DNA of 64,000 bases, from the NCBI RefSeq assembly GCF_000225505.1, contig NZ_BACI01000120.1, positions 62,001 through 126,000 on the forward strand, given 5' to 3'. Every line of letters starts with the position of its first letter. Position 1 is the first letter of the stretch. The notes beneath the pieces are model-generated. The model saw only the letters and a list, made by a program, of their open reading frames with translations. It did not search any database and was not told the DNA's origin. The position numbers and the translations under genes are program-made. The DNA is from Gordonia alkanivorans NBRC 16433. GTDB lineage: Bacteria > Actinomycetota > Actinomycetes > Mycobacteriales > Mycobacteriaceae. This document shows positions 41,612 to 50,378 of the stretch, in pieces.

Positions 41612-43671
41612 TGCATCGGGAACCTGCGTTTCGTGGAGGGTGGGGGCACGTCGTGCCACGTCGCGTCTCGGCAGCTCTCGGAGCCGTCGGTCTCGCGCTC
41701 GGCATGACCCTGCTGCTGAGCGTCGGAGCCGGCACGGCCGCCGCCGAGCCGCCCACGCGCCTGCCCACCTATGTCGTCGACTCGGCCGAGGTGATCACCC
41801 CGGAGCAGCGGACCGAGCTCGAGAACGCCGTCGACGATCTGTACAACGAGCACGACATACAGATGTGGATCGTGTACGTCCGCAGCTTCGACGGCCTCAC
41901 CAGCGAACAGTGGGCCGACCAGACCGCCATCGCCAGCGAACTCGGCGACCACGACGCGCTGCTGGCCGTCGCGACCGAGGACCGCGCCTACCGCATGTTC
42001 GCTCCGGACAGCATCGGCGGACTCGACCAGTCGACCCTCGATGACGTCGCCACCAACGACGTCGTCCCGCAGCTTCGCGAGGGCAACTGGGCGCAGGCCG
42101 GGCTGGGCGCCATCAACGGGCTCTCGAATGCCCTCGACCCCAGCTACACCGGGGTCATCACCGCCGGTGTCGTCGGCGGGGCGGTCGTGATCGGCGGTGG
42201 CGGCGCGTACCTCTATTCGCGACGGCGCAAGCAGCGTCGGATCGACGGCAGCGTGGAAGCGCTTCGCGAGCAGGAACTGACCGTCGACCAACTCGCGGAA
42301 CAGCCACTCGACGTACTGGATCCGTGGTCCCGCGAGGTCCTCACCGATCTCGACAACGCCATCCGCACCAGCGAAGAGGAACTGCGGCTGGCCGTCGACG
42401 AGTTCGGGCCGGCCGAGACCGCACCGTTCACGAAGGCGCTCGAGCGGGCGAGACGCGGTCTCGCGCAGTCCTTCACCACCCGGCAGCGGCTCGACGACAA
42501 CGTCCCGGAGACCGACGACGAACGCCGCGGGATGCTCGTCGAGATCATCACCTCGTGCACCGAGGCCGACGCCGCGCTCGACGACCAGGTCGAGGCCTTC
42601 GATGCGATGCGCAACCTGCTGATCAACGCGGACACCCGCTTCGACGCGATCACCCAGCAGCTGATCGGCTTGCGCGCACGCCTCGACCCGGCCACGCAGC
42701 AGCTCACCGAGTTGACCGAGAAGCACGGCGAGCAGACGCTCGCATCGATCCTGCCGAACGTCGAACTCGCCCGGCAGCAGATCGATTTCGCCGAGGCGAC
42801 CGCCGATCAGGGTCGTGCTGCGAGTGCCGCACCGGTCGGGCAGCAGGGTCCCGCGGTCGCGGCGATCCGTTCGGCCGAGGGGTCCATCGAGCAGGCCACC
42901 GTGCTCCTCGACGCGATCGATCACGCCGACGCGAACATCGCGGCCGCACAGTCCCGTATGCCCGCGCTGATCGAGGAGGTGGAGGGCGAGCTCGCCGAGG
43001 CCGCCTCACTGACCGCCGATGGCGGACCCGCGCTGGCGACTGCCGCGGCGGCCGCGCGAACCGCGCTCGACGCGGCCCGCACCGGCTTCGACGCCGATCC
43101 CTTGGGATCGTTCACCGCACTGGTCGACGCGGACGCCGATCTCGACGACGCGCTCGACGCCGCAAGGGATTCCGCGGCCGAACGCACCCGTCGCGCACAG
43201 GTGTTGACCGCGGCCCTCGAGTCGGCGACTGCGAAGGTGACCGCGGCGTCGGACTTCATCGGCACCCGACGCGGCGCCGTCCAGTCCACCGCCCGGACCC
43301 GTCTTGCCGAGGCCCAGCGACTTCTCCGGTCCGCCCAGGAGGCCGCCGGAACCGACCCGGGCGCCGCCACCTCGACGGCACGCCGGTCCGGTGCTCTCGC
43401 CGACCAGGCTCTGATGGCCGCCCAGGGTGACGTCGTGAACTGGCAGCAGTCGCAGCAGCCGCGTTCGGGCGGCTCCTCGACCGCCGGAGCCGTCCTCGGC
43501 GGCATCCTCGTCGACAGCTTCCTGCGCGGCACCATCAGCGGCGGGCGCGGTGGATACCGAGGCGGATACCCCGGCGGATTCGGTGGCGGGTTCAGCAGCG
43601 GCGGACGCAGCCCCGGCTCGTTCGGCGGCTCCGGATCGTCGGGACGGATCGGTACCGGCGGGCGGTTCTAG
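41611..43671 (+). CDS. TPM-domain membrane protein with long coiled-coil and Gly-rich tail
   Basis: 686 residues from ATG 41611 (a GTG at 41653 is an alternative). A signal-like hydrophobic stretch (ALGAVGLALGMTLLLSVGAG) leads into a TPM/Psb32 domain (about residues 50-175: YVVDSAEVITPEQRTELENA). A transmembrane helix (ITAGVVGGAVVIGGGGAYLY) lies near 190, and a basic stop-transfer RRRKQRR follows. Some 400 residues of Ala-rich helical coiled-coil come next, and the end is an intrinsically disordered Gly/Ser/Arg tail. TPM proteins are envelope or quality-control factors; the specific role is unknown. Confidence 0.85.
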   Translation: MHREPAFRGGWGHVVPRRVSAALGAVGLALGMTLLLSVGAGTAAAEPPTRLPTYVVDSAEVITPEQRTELENAVDDLYNEHDIQMWIVYVRSFDGLTSEQWADQTAIASELGDHDALLAVATEDRAYRMFAPDSIGGLDQSTLDDVATNDVVPQLREGNWAQAGLGAINGLSNALDPSYTGVITAGVVGGAVVIGGGGAYLYSRRRKQRRIDGSVEALREQELTVDQLAEQPLDVLDPWSREVLTDLDNAIRTSEEELRLAVDEFGPAETAPFTKALERARRGLAQSFTTRQRLDDNVPETDDERRGMLVEIITSCTEADAALDDQVEAFDAMRNLLINADTRFDAITQQLIGLRARLDPATQQLTELTEKHGEQTLASILPNVELARQQIDFAEATADQGRAASAAPVGQQGPAVAAIRSAEGSIEQATVLLDAIDHADANIAAAQSRMPALIEEVEGELAEAASLTADGGPALATAAAAARTALDAARTGFDADPLGSFTALVDADADLDDALDAARDSAAERTRRAQVLTAALESATAKVTAASDFIGTRRGAVQSTARTRLAEAQRLLRSAQEAAGTDPGAATSTARRSGALADQALMAAQGDVVNWQQSQQPRSGGSSTAGAVLGGILVDSFLRGTISGGRGGYRGGYPGGFGGGFSSGGRSPGSFGGSGSSGRIGTGGRF

Positions 43672-43759
43672 AGGCTTCGACAGAGCTCAGCCGGCGGACG
43701 GCCACCGCACGTTGGGTTCCCGTTCACATCCGGGTCTCCACCGGTTCGCTCGCGCCGCC

Positions 43760-43773
43760 TAGCGTCCTGCGAG
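43760..43773 (+). promoter_or_regulatory. Putative leaderless promoter -10 for the PhoX gene
   Basis: TAGCGT (43760-43765) followed by 7 nt and the GTG at 43773, without SD. No clear PhoP/Pho box was found nearby. Confidence 0.45.
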
Positions 43774-45854
43774 TGCGAATCCAGTTGCCGCTGTTCACCT
43801 CCACCGGTCACGACGCCGGCCGTTCCTCTCGCGCCCATGTGACGTGTCGCTACAAATGTGGCGATGCCTGCCGTCACGATCCCGGAAACCGCAGCGACAA
43901 CGGGTACTTCCGCGACGTCGTGCGTACCGCGGTCTCGCGGCGGAGCGTCCTCAAGACGTCGGCGGGTGCGGCCGTCGCGGTCGGAGCGGCATCGGTGCTC
44001 GCGGCCTGCGGCGAGAGCGGCTCGGGAAGCGGCACCTCGACGACCGGATCTGCCACCGGAGATGCGCTGCCGGGCATGAAGTTCGCGGCCGTCCCGGCCA
44101 ACACCGAAGACGCGGTGGTGATCCCCGACGGATATCGGCAGGAGGTGGTCATCCGCTGGGGCGACCCCGTCCTGCCCGGCGCCCCGGAGTTCGACTTCGC
44201 CAATCAGACCCCCGAGGCCCAGGCCGGGCAGTTCGGCTTCAACAACGACTTCGCCGGGCTCATCCCGGTCGACGGCGTGCCCGACCACTTCTACCTGGTC
44301 GCCAATCTGGAGTACCCCACCGAACCGTTCATGTTCACCGGGTACAAGGACGGCCAACCCACCGAACAGCAGGCCCGCATCGCGATGGCCTCGATCGGTA
44401 TCGCCGTGGTCGAGGTGACCGCCCGGCCTGGCTCCGGCGCGCTCACAACCGTTGTCGGACCGCGTAACCAGCGCCTCACCGCGTCGAGTCCGTTCCGCCT
44501 GACCGGTCCCGCCGCAGGCACCGAGTTCGTGAAGACGAGCGCCGATCCCGCCGGCACCACCGTCCTGGGTACGATCGCCAACTGCTCCGGCGGGCTCACC
44601 CCGTGGGGCACCATGCTCTCGGGCGAAGAGAACTTCAACGGTTACTTCAGCAACGCGAGCACGGTGACCGACCCGAAGACGGCCGGACGTCTCGCGCGCT
44701 ACACCTTCGAGGACGACGCCGACGAACACCACTGGGGTCGCTTCGACAAACGCTTCGACCTGGCCGTCGAGCCCAACGAGGCCAACCGCTTCGGCTACAT
44801 CGTCGAAGTCGATCCACACGATCCGAAAGCCGTTCCCGTCAAACACAGTTCAATGGGGCGGTTCAAGCACGAGTCGGCCAACATCTACGTCGTCGGCAGT
44901 GGTCCCGGCGAGGGCACCGTGGTCGCCTACAGCGGTGACGACGAGAAGTTCGAGTACATCTACAAGTTCGTGTCGAGCCGAAAGATCAAGAGCGGACTGT
45001 CGAAGACCGCGCGCGAACACAACATGCGCATCCTCGACGAGGGGACCCTGTACGTCGCTACGTTCACCGGCGAACCGGTCGACGGTTCCGGCGCCCTGCC
45101 TGCGGCAGGCAAGTTCGCGGGCAAGGGGTCGTGGAAGCCCCTGCTCACCGTCAATGCCGACGGCACGGCCCGGTCGTACGTCGCCGGCATGTCACCTGCC
45201 GAGGTCGCGGTGTTCACCCGAGAGGCCGCTGACGCCGTCGGCGCCACCAAGATGGACCGTCCCGAGGACATCGAGCCGAACCCGAAGACCGGCAAGGTGT
45301 ACTGCGCACTGACCAACAACAGCGACCGCGGCACCGACGGCAAGGCCGCCGCCGATCTCGCGAACCCCCGCAACGAGAACAAGAACGGTCAGATCCTCGA
45401 GATCACCGACGACCACACCGGTACGGAGTTCACCTGGGAACTCCTGCTCGTCTGCGGCGACCCCGCCGCCGCCGACACCTACTACGGCGGGTTCGACAAG
45501 ACCAGGGTCAGCCCCATCTCCTGCCCCGACAACGTCGCCTTCGACCCGCACGGCAATCTGTGGATCTCCACCGACGGCAACGCGCTCGACTCCAACGACG
45601 GCCTGTTCGCCGTCGCCCTCGACGGTGACCGCCGCGGCGAGACCAAACAGTTCCTGACCGTTCCCAAGGGCGCCGAAACGTGCGGTCCGGTCATCGACAG
45701 CAGCCGCATCCTGATCGCGGTGCAGCATCCCGGAGAACTCGACGACCATTCCGCGGACAATCCGGCATCGCACTGGCCCGACGGCGGGAACTCCCAACCG
45801 CGGCCGTCGGTGGTCGCGGTCTGGCGCGACGGTGGGAGCCCGATCGGCGTCTGA
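43773..45854 (+). CDS. PhoX family alkaline phosphatase (DUF839), Tat-exported
   Basis: 693 residues from GTG 43773. After a Cys-containing N-terminus (HVTCRYKCGDACRHDPGNRS) comes a twin-arginine signal, VSRRSVLKTSAGAAVAVG, ending in a lipobox-like SVLAACG near residue 80. The enzyme may therefore be a Tat-exported lipoprotein. The body shows PhoX/DUF839 stretches such as TPWGTMLSGEENFNGYFSN, KMDRPEDIEPNPKTGKVYCA and SCPDNVAFDPHGNLWISTDG. PhoX phosphatases use Fe3+ and Ca2+ and hydrolyse phosphomonoesters outside the cell. Monocistronic. Confidence 0.9.
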   Translation: MRIQLPLFTSTGHDAGRSSRAHVTCRYKCGDACRHDPGNRSDNGYFRDVVRTAVSRRSVLKTSAGAAVAVGAASVLAACGESGSGSGTSTTGSATGDALPGMKFAAVPANTEDAVVIPDGYRQEVVIRWGDPVLPGAPEFDFANQTPEAQAGQFGFNNDFAGLIPVDGVPDHFYLVANLEYPTEPFMFTGYKDGQPTEQQARIAMASIGIAVVEVTARPGSGALTTVVGPRNQRLTASSPFRLTGPAAGTEFVKTSADPAGTTVLGTIANCSGGLTPWGTMLSGEENFNGYFSNASTVTDPKTAGRLARYTFEDDADEHHWGRFDKRFDLAVEPNEANRFGYIVEVDPHDPKAVPVKHSSMGRFKHESANIYVVGSGPGEGTVVAYSGDDEKFEYIYKFVSSRKIKSGLSKTAREHNMRILDEGTLYVATFTGEPVDGSGALPAAGKFAGKGSWKPLLTVNADGTARSYVAGMSPAEVAVFTREAADAVGATKMDRPEDIEPNPKTGKVYCALTNNSDRGTDGKAAADLANPRNENKNGQILEITDDHTGTEFTWELLLVCGDPAAADTYYGGFDKTRVSPISCPDNVAFDPHGNLWISTDGNALDSNDGLFAVALDGDRRGETKQFLTVPKGAETCGPVIDSSRILIAVQHPGELDDHSADNPASHWPDGGNSQPRPSVVAVWRDGGSPIGV

Positions 45855-45896
45855 CGCGCGTGTCAGCAGCGTCACACCCTGACGAGATGTTACTTC

Positions 45897-45919
45897 GAAA
45901 CTCTAAGTATTAGAGTTTC
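45897..45919. promoter_or_regulatory. MarR operator overlapping its own promoter
   Basis: Perfect dyad GAAACTCTAA-GTA-TTAGAGTTTC (45897-45906 and 45910-45919). The right arm contains TAGAGT (45911-45916), a -10 box 8 nt from the GTG at 45925. The geometry is that of an autorepressed, leaderless marR gene. Confidence 0.75.
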
Positions 45920-45924
45920 TAAAC

Positions 45925-46389
45925 GTGCCCGCTTCCGATCCCGCGCAGCTCGCCCTGACGCTGCGTCCGACGATCACCAGGCTCTACCTGGCGCTTCGCC
46001 GACGCGCACCAAGGGTCGAGCTCACCGCGGCGCAGACCTCGGCCCTCAACGTCCTCGCCGACGACGGGTGGATGCGGATGGGTGAACTCGCCGATCGCGA
46101 GTCCATCCGTATGCCGACAGCGACGTCGGTGATCGACGGCCTCACCAGACACGAGCTCGTCGAACGCAGACCCGACCCGGCGGATCGACGCGCGGTCCTG
46201 GTCGGGTTGACCGACCACGGCCGCGCCCTCGTGTCGCAGATCCGCGAGGAGCGCGACGTCGTCCTCACCAGTGCGCTCGCCGCACTGGGCGACGAAGACC
46301 GGGCCGCTCTCGCCGCCGCCGGCCCGGCTCTCCAGGCACTGCGCGACCGACTCGACGAGACCCCGACGCAACCGACGAACGCGACCTGA
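45925..46389 (+). CDS. MarR family transcriptional regulator
   Basis: 154 residues from GTG 45925. The winged helix is seen as MRMGELADRESIRMPTATSV (recognition helix), with wing residues ERRPDPADRRAVLVGLTDHG. It is followed 47 nt later by an MFS transporter gene in the same direction, the usual arrangement of an efflux regulator with its pump. A perfect 10-bp dyad covers its promoter, indicating autoregulation relieved by a small ligand. Confidence 0.9.
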   Translation: MPASDPAQLALTLRPTITRLYLALRRRAPRVELTAAQTSALNVLADDGWMRMGELADRESIRMPTATSVIDGLTRHELVERRPDPADRRAVLVGLTDHGRALVSQIREERDVVLTSALAALGDEDRAALAAAGPALQALRDRLDETPTQPTNAT

Positions 46390-46436
46390 CGTCCGCGGGC
46401 CGGACACGTCATCAGCCAGCGATCGAGAAGGACCCC

Positions 46437-47705
46437 ATGACAGTCACCGAGAACACGCCGACCACCGGGACCGCCACATCGGAGAAGTCACTGCTCACCA
46501 CGTTCCGCGAGCAACCCCGTACCGTGTGGATCACCGCCTTCGCCGCCACGATCGCCTTCATGGGCATCGGCCTCGTGGACCCGATCCTGCACAGCATCGC
46601 CGAAGCGCTCGAGGCGCCGGCCGAAAAGGTCACCCTGCTGTTCGGCGTGTATGTGGGTGTGCAGTGCCTGGCGATGCTCCTGACCGGGTGGGCCGCATAC
46701 CGTTTCGGCCCCAAGCGCACGCTCACGGTGGGACTCTCGCTAATCGTCGTCGCCGCCGGTCTGTCCGCCTTCGCCGGTGACATCGACCAACTGATCGCCC
46801 TCCGTGTGCTCTGGGGTCTCGGCAACGCACTGTTCCTCGCGACCGCACTGGCATTCATCGTCTCGTCCGCCGTGGGCGGCCGACAGGGCGCGATCATGAT
46901 GTACGAGGCCGCACTCGGCCTCGGTCTGGCGGTCGGACCGTTGCTCGGGGCGACACTCGGCGAATGGACCTGGCGCGCGCCGTTCGGCGGAACCGCACTG
47001 CTCATGCTCTTCGGTGCCATCCTGTGCGCGGTCATGCTCCCCGCCGACTCACCTCGCATCACCCGTGACCGGGTGCGGATCGTCGATCCGCTGAAGGCCC
47101 TCCGCAATCGCGCCCTGACGATCTCGGGCATCGGTTCCGCCTTCTACACCGGTGCACTGTTCACCGTCATCGCGTGGGCGCCGATCGCGATGGGGCTCCG
47201 CCCGATCCACGCCGGTCTCATCTTCTTCGGGTGGGGTCTGCTCACCGCGCTGGCGGGTGTCTTCGTGGCACCCGCGCTGGCGAAGGCCCTGGGTGAGAAG
47301 GCCGGTGTGCTGGTGGCGATCTTCGCCTACGGTTCGATCATGGTGCTGGCCGGCATCGGCACGGTCAGCGATCAGGTGTGGCTCATCGGGCTCGCCGTCG
47401 TCCTCTCCGGCCTGCCGTCGGGTGTACTGAACACCCTCTTCACCGACCTTGCCATGTCCTCCGGCGGGACGGGCACCCCGCGCTCGGTGTCCAGCGCGGG
47501 CTTCAGCTTCCTGCGGTGGATGGGGGCCGCGATCGCCGCGGTGCTCGTGGCGTACCTCGCCAAGTGGTTCGGTTCCGACGCCGCGCCCTGGTGGTTCGCG
47601 ACCGCCTACTGCGTCGCCGCGCTGGGCGCCGTCGCCCTCATCAAGGCAACCGACGACGACGAGATCGACGACACCGCCGCGCTGGTCGGCGTCGAGGAGT
47701 TCTGA
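46437..47705 (+). CDS. MFS transporter, probable drug/metabolite efflux pump
   Basis: 422 residues from ATG 46437. Twelve hydrophobic segments are inferred. MFS motif A appears as GWAAYRFGPKRTLTVGL between TM2 and TM3. The proline/glycine-rich motif C-like stretch (ALGLGLAVGPLLGATLGEW) near residue 160 is typical of antiporters of the drug-efflux type. It is probably the target of the upstream MarR protein. The transported compound is unknown. Confidence 0.88.
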   Translation: MTVTENTPTTGTATSEKSLLTTFREQPRTVWITAFAATIAFMGIGLVDPILHSIAEALEAPAEKVTLLFGVYVGVQCLAMLLTGWAAYRFGPKRTLTVGLSLIVVAAGLSAFAGDIDQLIALRVLWGLGNALFLATALAFIVSSAVGGRQGAIMMYEAALGLGLAVGPLLGATLGEWTWRAPFGGTALLMLFGAILCAVMLPADSPRITRDRVRIVDPLKALRNRALTISGIGSAFYTGALFTVIAWAPIAMGLRPIHAGLIFFGWGLLTALAGVFVAPALAKALGEKAGVLVAIFAYGSIMVLAGIGTVSDQVWLIGLAVVLSGLPSGVLNTLFTDLAMSSGGTGTPRSVSSAGFSFLRWMGAAIAAVLVAYLAKWFGSDAAPWWFATAYCVAALGAVALIKATDDDEIDDTAALVGVEEF

Positions 47706-47727
47706 CCCGAACACCGGTTCGTCCCGG

Positions 47728-47741
47728 TACCGTCCGCCTGA
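47728..47741 (+). promoter_or_regulatory. Putative leaderless promoter -10 for the EthD-like gene
   Basis: TACCGT (47728-47733), 7 nt, ATG 47741; no SD between. It lies 23 nt after the MFS stop, so the gene may be transcribed independently. Confidence 0.45.
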
Positions 47742-48451
47742 TGACGTATTCGAAGGTGATCGTGGCGGTGCGCGACGGCGGGCTGACGCGCGACGGTGCC
47801 GACGGTCTGGTCACACGATGTGCAGCAGCCGGTGCCGTGCGCGTCCAGCTCAACATCGCCGACGACCGGGTCTCCGGCGCGATGCGGATCGACGAGCTCG
47901 ATCCGCCGATCGACGCGGTGGTGACGTACTGGGCCGAGGATGTCGACGCCGTCCTTCCCGCGGTGATCCAGAGCGTCGAGGGGCGCCCGGCGGCGTGGGA
48001 GGTCACCGCCCGCGCTCCCCTCGACCCGGAGCTCCCTGCCGACGGAACGCGCATCGACGCGCTGTCGAACATCGCTTTCCTACGACGCCCCGTCGAGCTG
48101 GACCGCGACGAATGGTTGCGTCGCTGGCTCGAGGACCACACCCGGGTTGCGATCGACACCCAGGCCACGTTCGGCTACGTCCAGAACATCGTCGAGCGTC
48201 CACTCACCGACGACCCGCCGCCCGTCGACGCGATCGTCGAGGAGCTGTTCCCCATGGCGGCTGTCTCCGACATCCACGCCTTCTACGGCAGCAACGGCGA
48301 CCAGGCCGAACTGGAACGTCGAATGACCCGGATGCTCACCAGCGTCGCACGTTTCGGTGCGGACCGACACCTCGACGTGGTCCCGACCTCCCGCTACGAC
48401 TTCGATCTCCTACGTTTCGATCTCTCCGCCGGGGTGGCCTCAGACGGCTGA
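47741..48451 (+). CDS. EthD-like / dimeric alpha-beta barrel protein, uncertain
   Basis: 236 residues from ATG 47741. The N-terminal part (KVIVAVRDGGLTRDGADGLV) lacks clear motifs. The central and C-terminal half (FGYVQNIVERPLTDDPPPVD, then AIVEELFPMAAVSDIHAFYG) resembles the substrate-handling barrels of EthD-family proteins. Function unknown. It follows the MarR/MFS pair but has its own promoter candidate. Its 3' end overlaps the convergent XRE-cupin gene by 12 nt. Confidence 0.65.
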   Translation: MTYSKVIVAVRDGGLTRDGADGLVTRCAAAGAVRVQLNIADDRVSGAMRIDELDPPIDAVVTYWAEDVDAVLPAVIQSVEGRPAAWEVTARAPLDPELPADGTRIDALSNIAFLRRPVELDRDEWLRRWLEDHTRVAIDTQATFGYVQNIVERPLTDDPPPVDAIVEELFPMAAVSDIHAFYGSNGDQAELERRMTRMLTSVARFGADRHLDVVPTSRYDFDLLRFDLSAGVASDG

Positions 48452-49132
48452 ATCCGGGAACGCGATGACGGACAGGAAGCGCACGGGCAGTTCGACGAGT
48501 TCGACCGGCCCGTGCGCGCCTTCTCCGTCGAGCTGCAACGCGTCGCCGGGATGCATCCGGTACACCGAACGGCTGTGCGCGTAGTCCATCACGCCCTCGA
48601 GGACATACAGGAATTCGGTACCAGCGTGCTGGAACAGCGGCTGGGTCACCGACTTCTCGGTCAGCGTCACGAGCAGACATTCGAGCCGTTTGTGTTCTCC
48701 GCGAAGCGATCCGAGCAACTCGTACTCGTGGCCCTCACGCGAACCCTCACGGACGATCTCGTTGCCCTCCCCCGCCTTCACGAAGACGGCCGACCGCTCC
48801 ATCTCCGCACCGCGGAACAACGACGTGACCGAGACGTCGAAGCCGTTGGCCAGGCGGGCCAGAGTGCTGAGACTGCAGGAGGTCTGCGCGTTCTCGATCT
48901 TCGACAGCATCGCCTTGGAGATCCCGACGCGGGTCGCCATGTCGCCCACCGACAGTCCCTGCTGACGACGCAGCCGACGCACGTTGTGCGCGATCGCGGT
49001 CTCGAGCTCGAGTTCTTCGACCGACTGGTCGACGGGGCGTTCCCGTGCGATGCCAGACTGGTTCCGGATCAAAGGGTCGTCGGTCACCTCGCCAGCATAG
49101 TGAGCCAGCTCGTTCACTGTCAGTTGACACAT
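48440..49132 (-). CDS. XRE-cupin transcriptional regulator of the amine cluster
   Basis: 230 residues from ATG 49132. An XRE-type HTH occupies about residues 45-100 (NVRRLRRQQGLSVGDMATRV, then GISKAMLSKIENAQTSCSLS). A C-terminal cupin domain spans about residues 155-228 (FLYVLEGVMDYAHSRSVYRM and the HPGDALQLDGEGAHGP turn). HTH-cupin regulators commonly sense small nitrogenous metabolites. It is the last gene of the minus-strand amine block, 49 nt after the FAD oxidoreductase, so it is likely the local regulator, perhaps responding to a methylated amine or glutamyl derivative. Confidence 0.88.
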   Translation of the reverse strand: MCQLTVNELAHYAGEVTDDPLIRNQSGIARERPVDQSVEELELETAIAHNVRRLRRQQGLSVGDMATRVGISKAMLSKIENAQTSCSLSTLARLANGFDVSVTSLFRGAEMERSAVFVKAGEGNEIVREGSREGHEYELLGSLRGEHKRLECLLVTLTEKSVTQPLFQHAGTEFLYVLEGVMDYAHSRSVYRMHPGDALQLDGEGAHGPVELVELPVRFLSVIAFPDSAV

Positions 49133-49181
49133 GTTCCCGCGTCCTCTCGTCGGGTTGCCCCCGCCCACCGCTCCGGAACGC

Positions 49182-50378
49182 TCAGCGCATCTCCCCTGCT
49201 CCCACGTAGGGGAACCTCGTCTTCAGCGGGTCTCCCTCCGCGAACCGGGAGAAACGGAAGTCCGACTCGGGGATCCGGTGGTCCGAGCTGCGTCCGTCGA
49301 CCACCAGATCGGCGACGAGCCGCCCCACCGCCGGCGAGATCTTGAACCCGTGACCACTGAAACCGACCGCAAGCACCAGGCCGTCGAGCGGTCCTCGCGA
49401 GATGATCGGATTCCAGTCCGGTGTCACGTCGTAGCAACCGGCATAGCTGCTGGTGATCGCCGGTTCGGTGAAGCCGGGAAACCGGGTGCCGACCTTGTCG
49501 ACGGTCAGGTCGACGAAGTCGCTGTCGACCCGGTTGCTGTAGCTGTCCGGGTCGGCGATCTGGAGTTCCTGGAGATCGCTGTTGCCGAACAAGATCTCGC
49601 CGCGTACGTCCGGTCGCACGTACTGGAGTGAGACGAGGTCGGAGAACACCGGAACCTCGCCGAGATCCTCACCCGGGTGGATCATCACGATCTGTTCACG
49701 ATGCACCGAGATCGGGACGTCGATGCCGTGCGGCGCGAGGAGCGGCTTGGACCACACACCGGTCGCGACGACGACGGTGTCGGCGGAGATCGTCGACCCG
49801 TCGCGCAGGCGGACGCCGGTGACCCGGTCCCCGTCCACGATGAGCTCGGTGACCGTCGTGCCCTGCCGGATCCTGATGCCGGTGGCACGTGCGGCGGCGG
49901 CGAAGGCCTGAGCGGTCTGGTAGGCGTCGCCGTACCCGCCGCGCTCCTCCCAGCCGAAGGCCGCGAACGGCTCGAGATCGGCTGCCGACCACATCTTCGC
50001 GACCTCGGCGGCGTCGATCTCCTCGGTCTGGACGCCGACCTCACGCTGTGCTGCAAGGCTTTTGCGCAGGCTCTCGACGTTCGCCTCGCCGACGCCGACG
50101 ACATAGCCGGTTTGTCGGAAGCCGATGTCGGTACCGAAGATCTCCTCGGCCTTCTCGAAGACCTCGAGGCCCACCGCCGCCATCGCGGCGAGCGAACTGA
50201 CGCCGTAGTGGCAGCGGACGATGCCCGACGACTTGCCGGTCATCCCGCCGCCCACGGTGTCCCGTTCGCACACCACCACATCGGTGATGCCGCGCTGACC
50301 GAGTGCCCACGCGGTTGCGGCGCCTTCGAGTCCGCCGCCGATGATGACGACCGATGCGGTCGAATCCTGCTCGCTCAC
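49182..50378 (-). CDS. FAD-dependent amine oxidase, sarcosine oxidase beta / DAO family
   Basis: 398 residues from ATG 50378. The Rossmann FAD motif ASVVIIGGGLEGAATAWALG opens the protein. Later, SYAGCYDVTPDWNPIISRGP near residue 325 and VLAVGFSGHGFKISPAVGRL near 350 are signatures of the sarcosine/glycine/N-methyl amino acid oxidase branch. It is coupled to glxD by a 4-nt overlap. In this setting the best guess is oxidation of N-methylglutamate (or sarcosine), releasing formaldehyde and the free amino acid. This is inference; a monomeric oxidase would replace the four-subunit N-methylglutamate dehydrogenase of proteobacteria. Confidence 0.87.
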   Translation of the reverse strand: MSEQDSTASVVIIGGGLEGAATAWALGQRGITDVVVCERDTVGGGMTGKSSGIVRCHYGVSSLAAMAAVGLEVFEKAEEIFGTDIGFRQTGYVVGVGEANVESLRKSLAAQREVGVQTEEIDAAEVAKMWSAADLEPFAAFGWEERGGYGDAYQTAQAFAAAARATGIRIRQGTTVTELIVDGDRVTGVRLRDGSTISADTVVVATGVWSKPLLAPHGIDVPISVHREQIVMIHPGEDLGEVPVFSDLVSLQYVRPDVRGEILFGNSDLQELQIADPDSYSNRVDSDFVDLTVDKVGTRFPGFTEPAITSSYAGCYDVTPDWNPIISRGPLDGLVLAVGFSGHGFKISPAVGRLVADLVVDGRSSDHRIPESDFRFSRFAEGDPLKTRFPYVGAGEMR

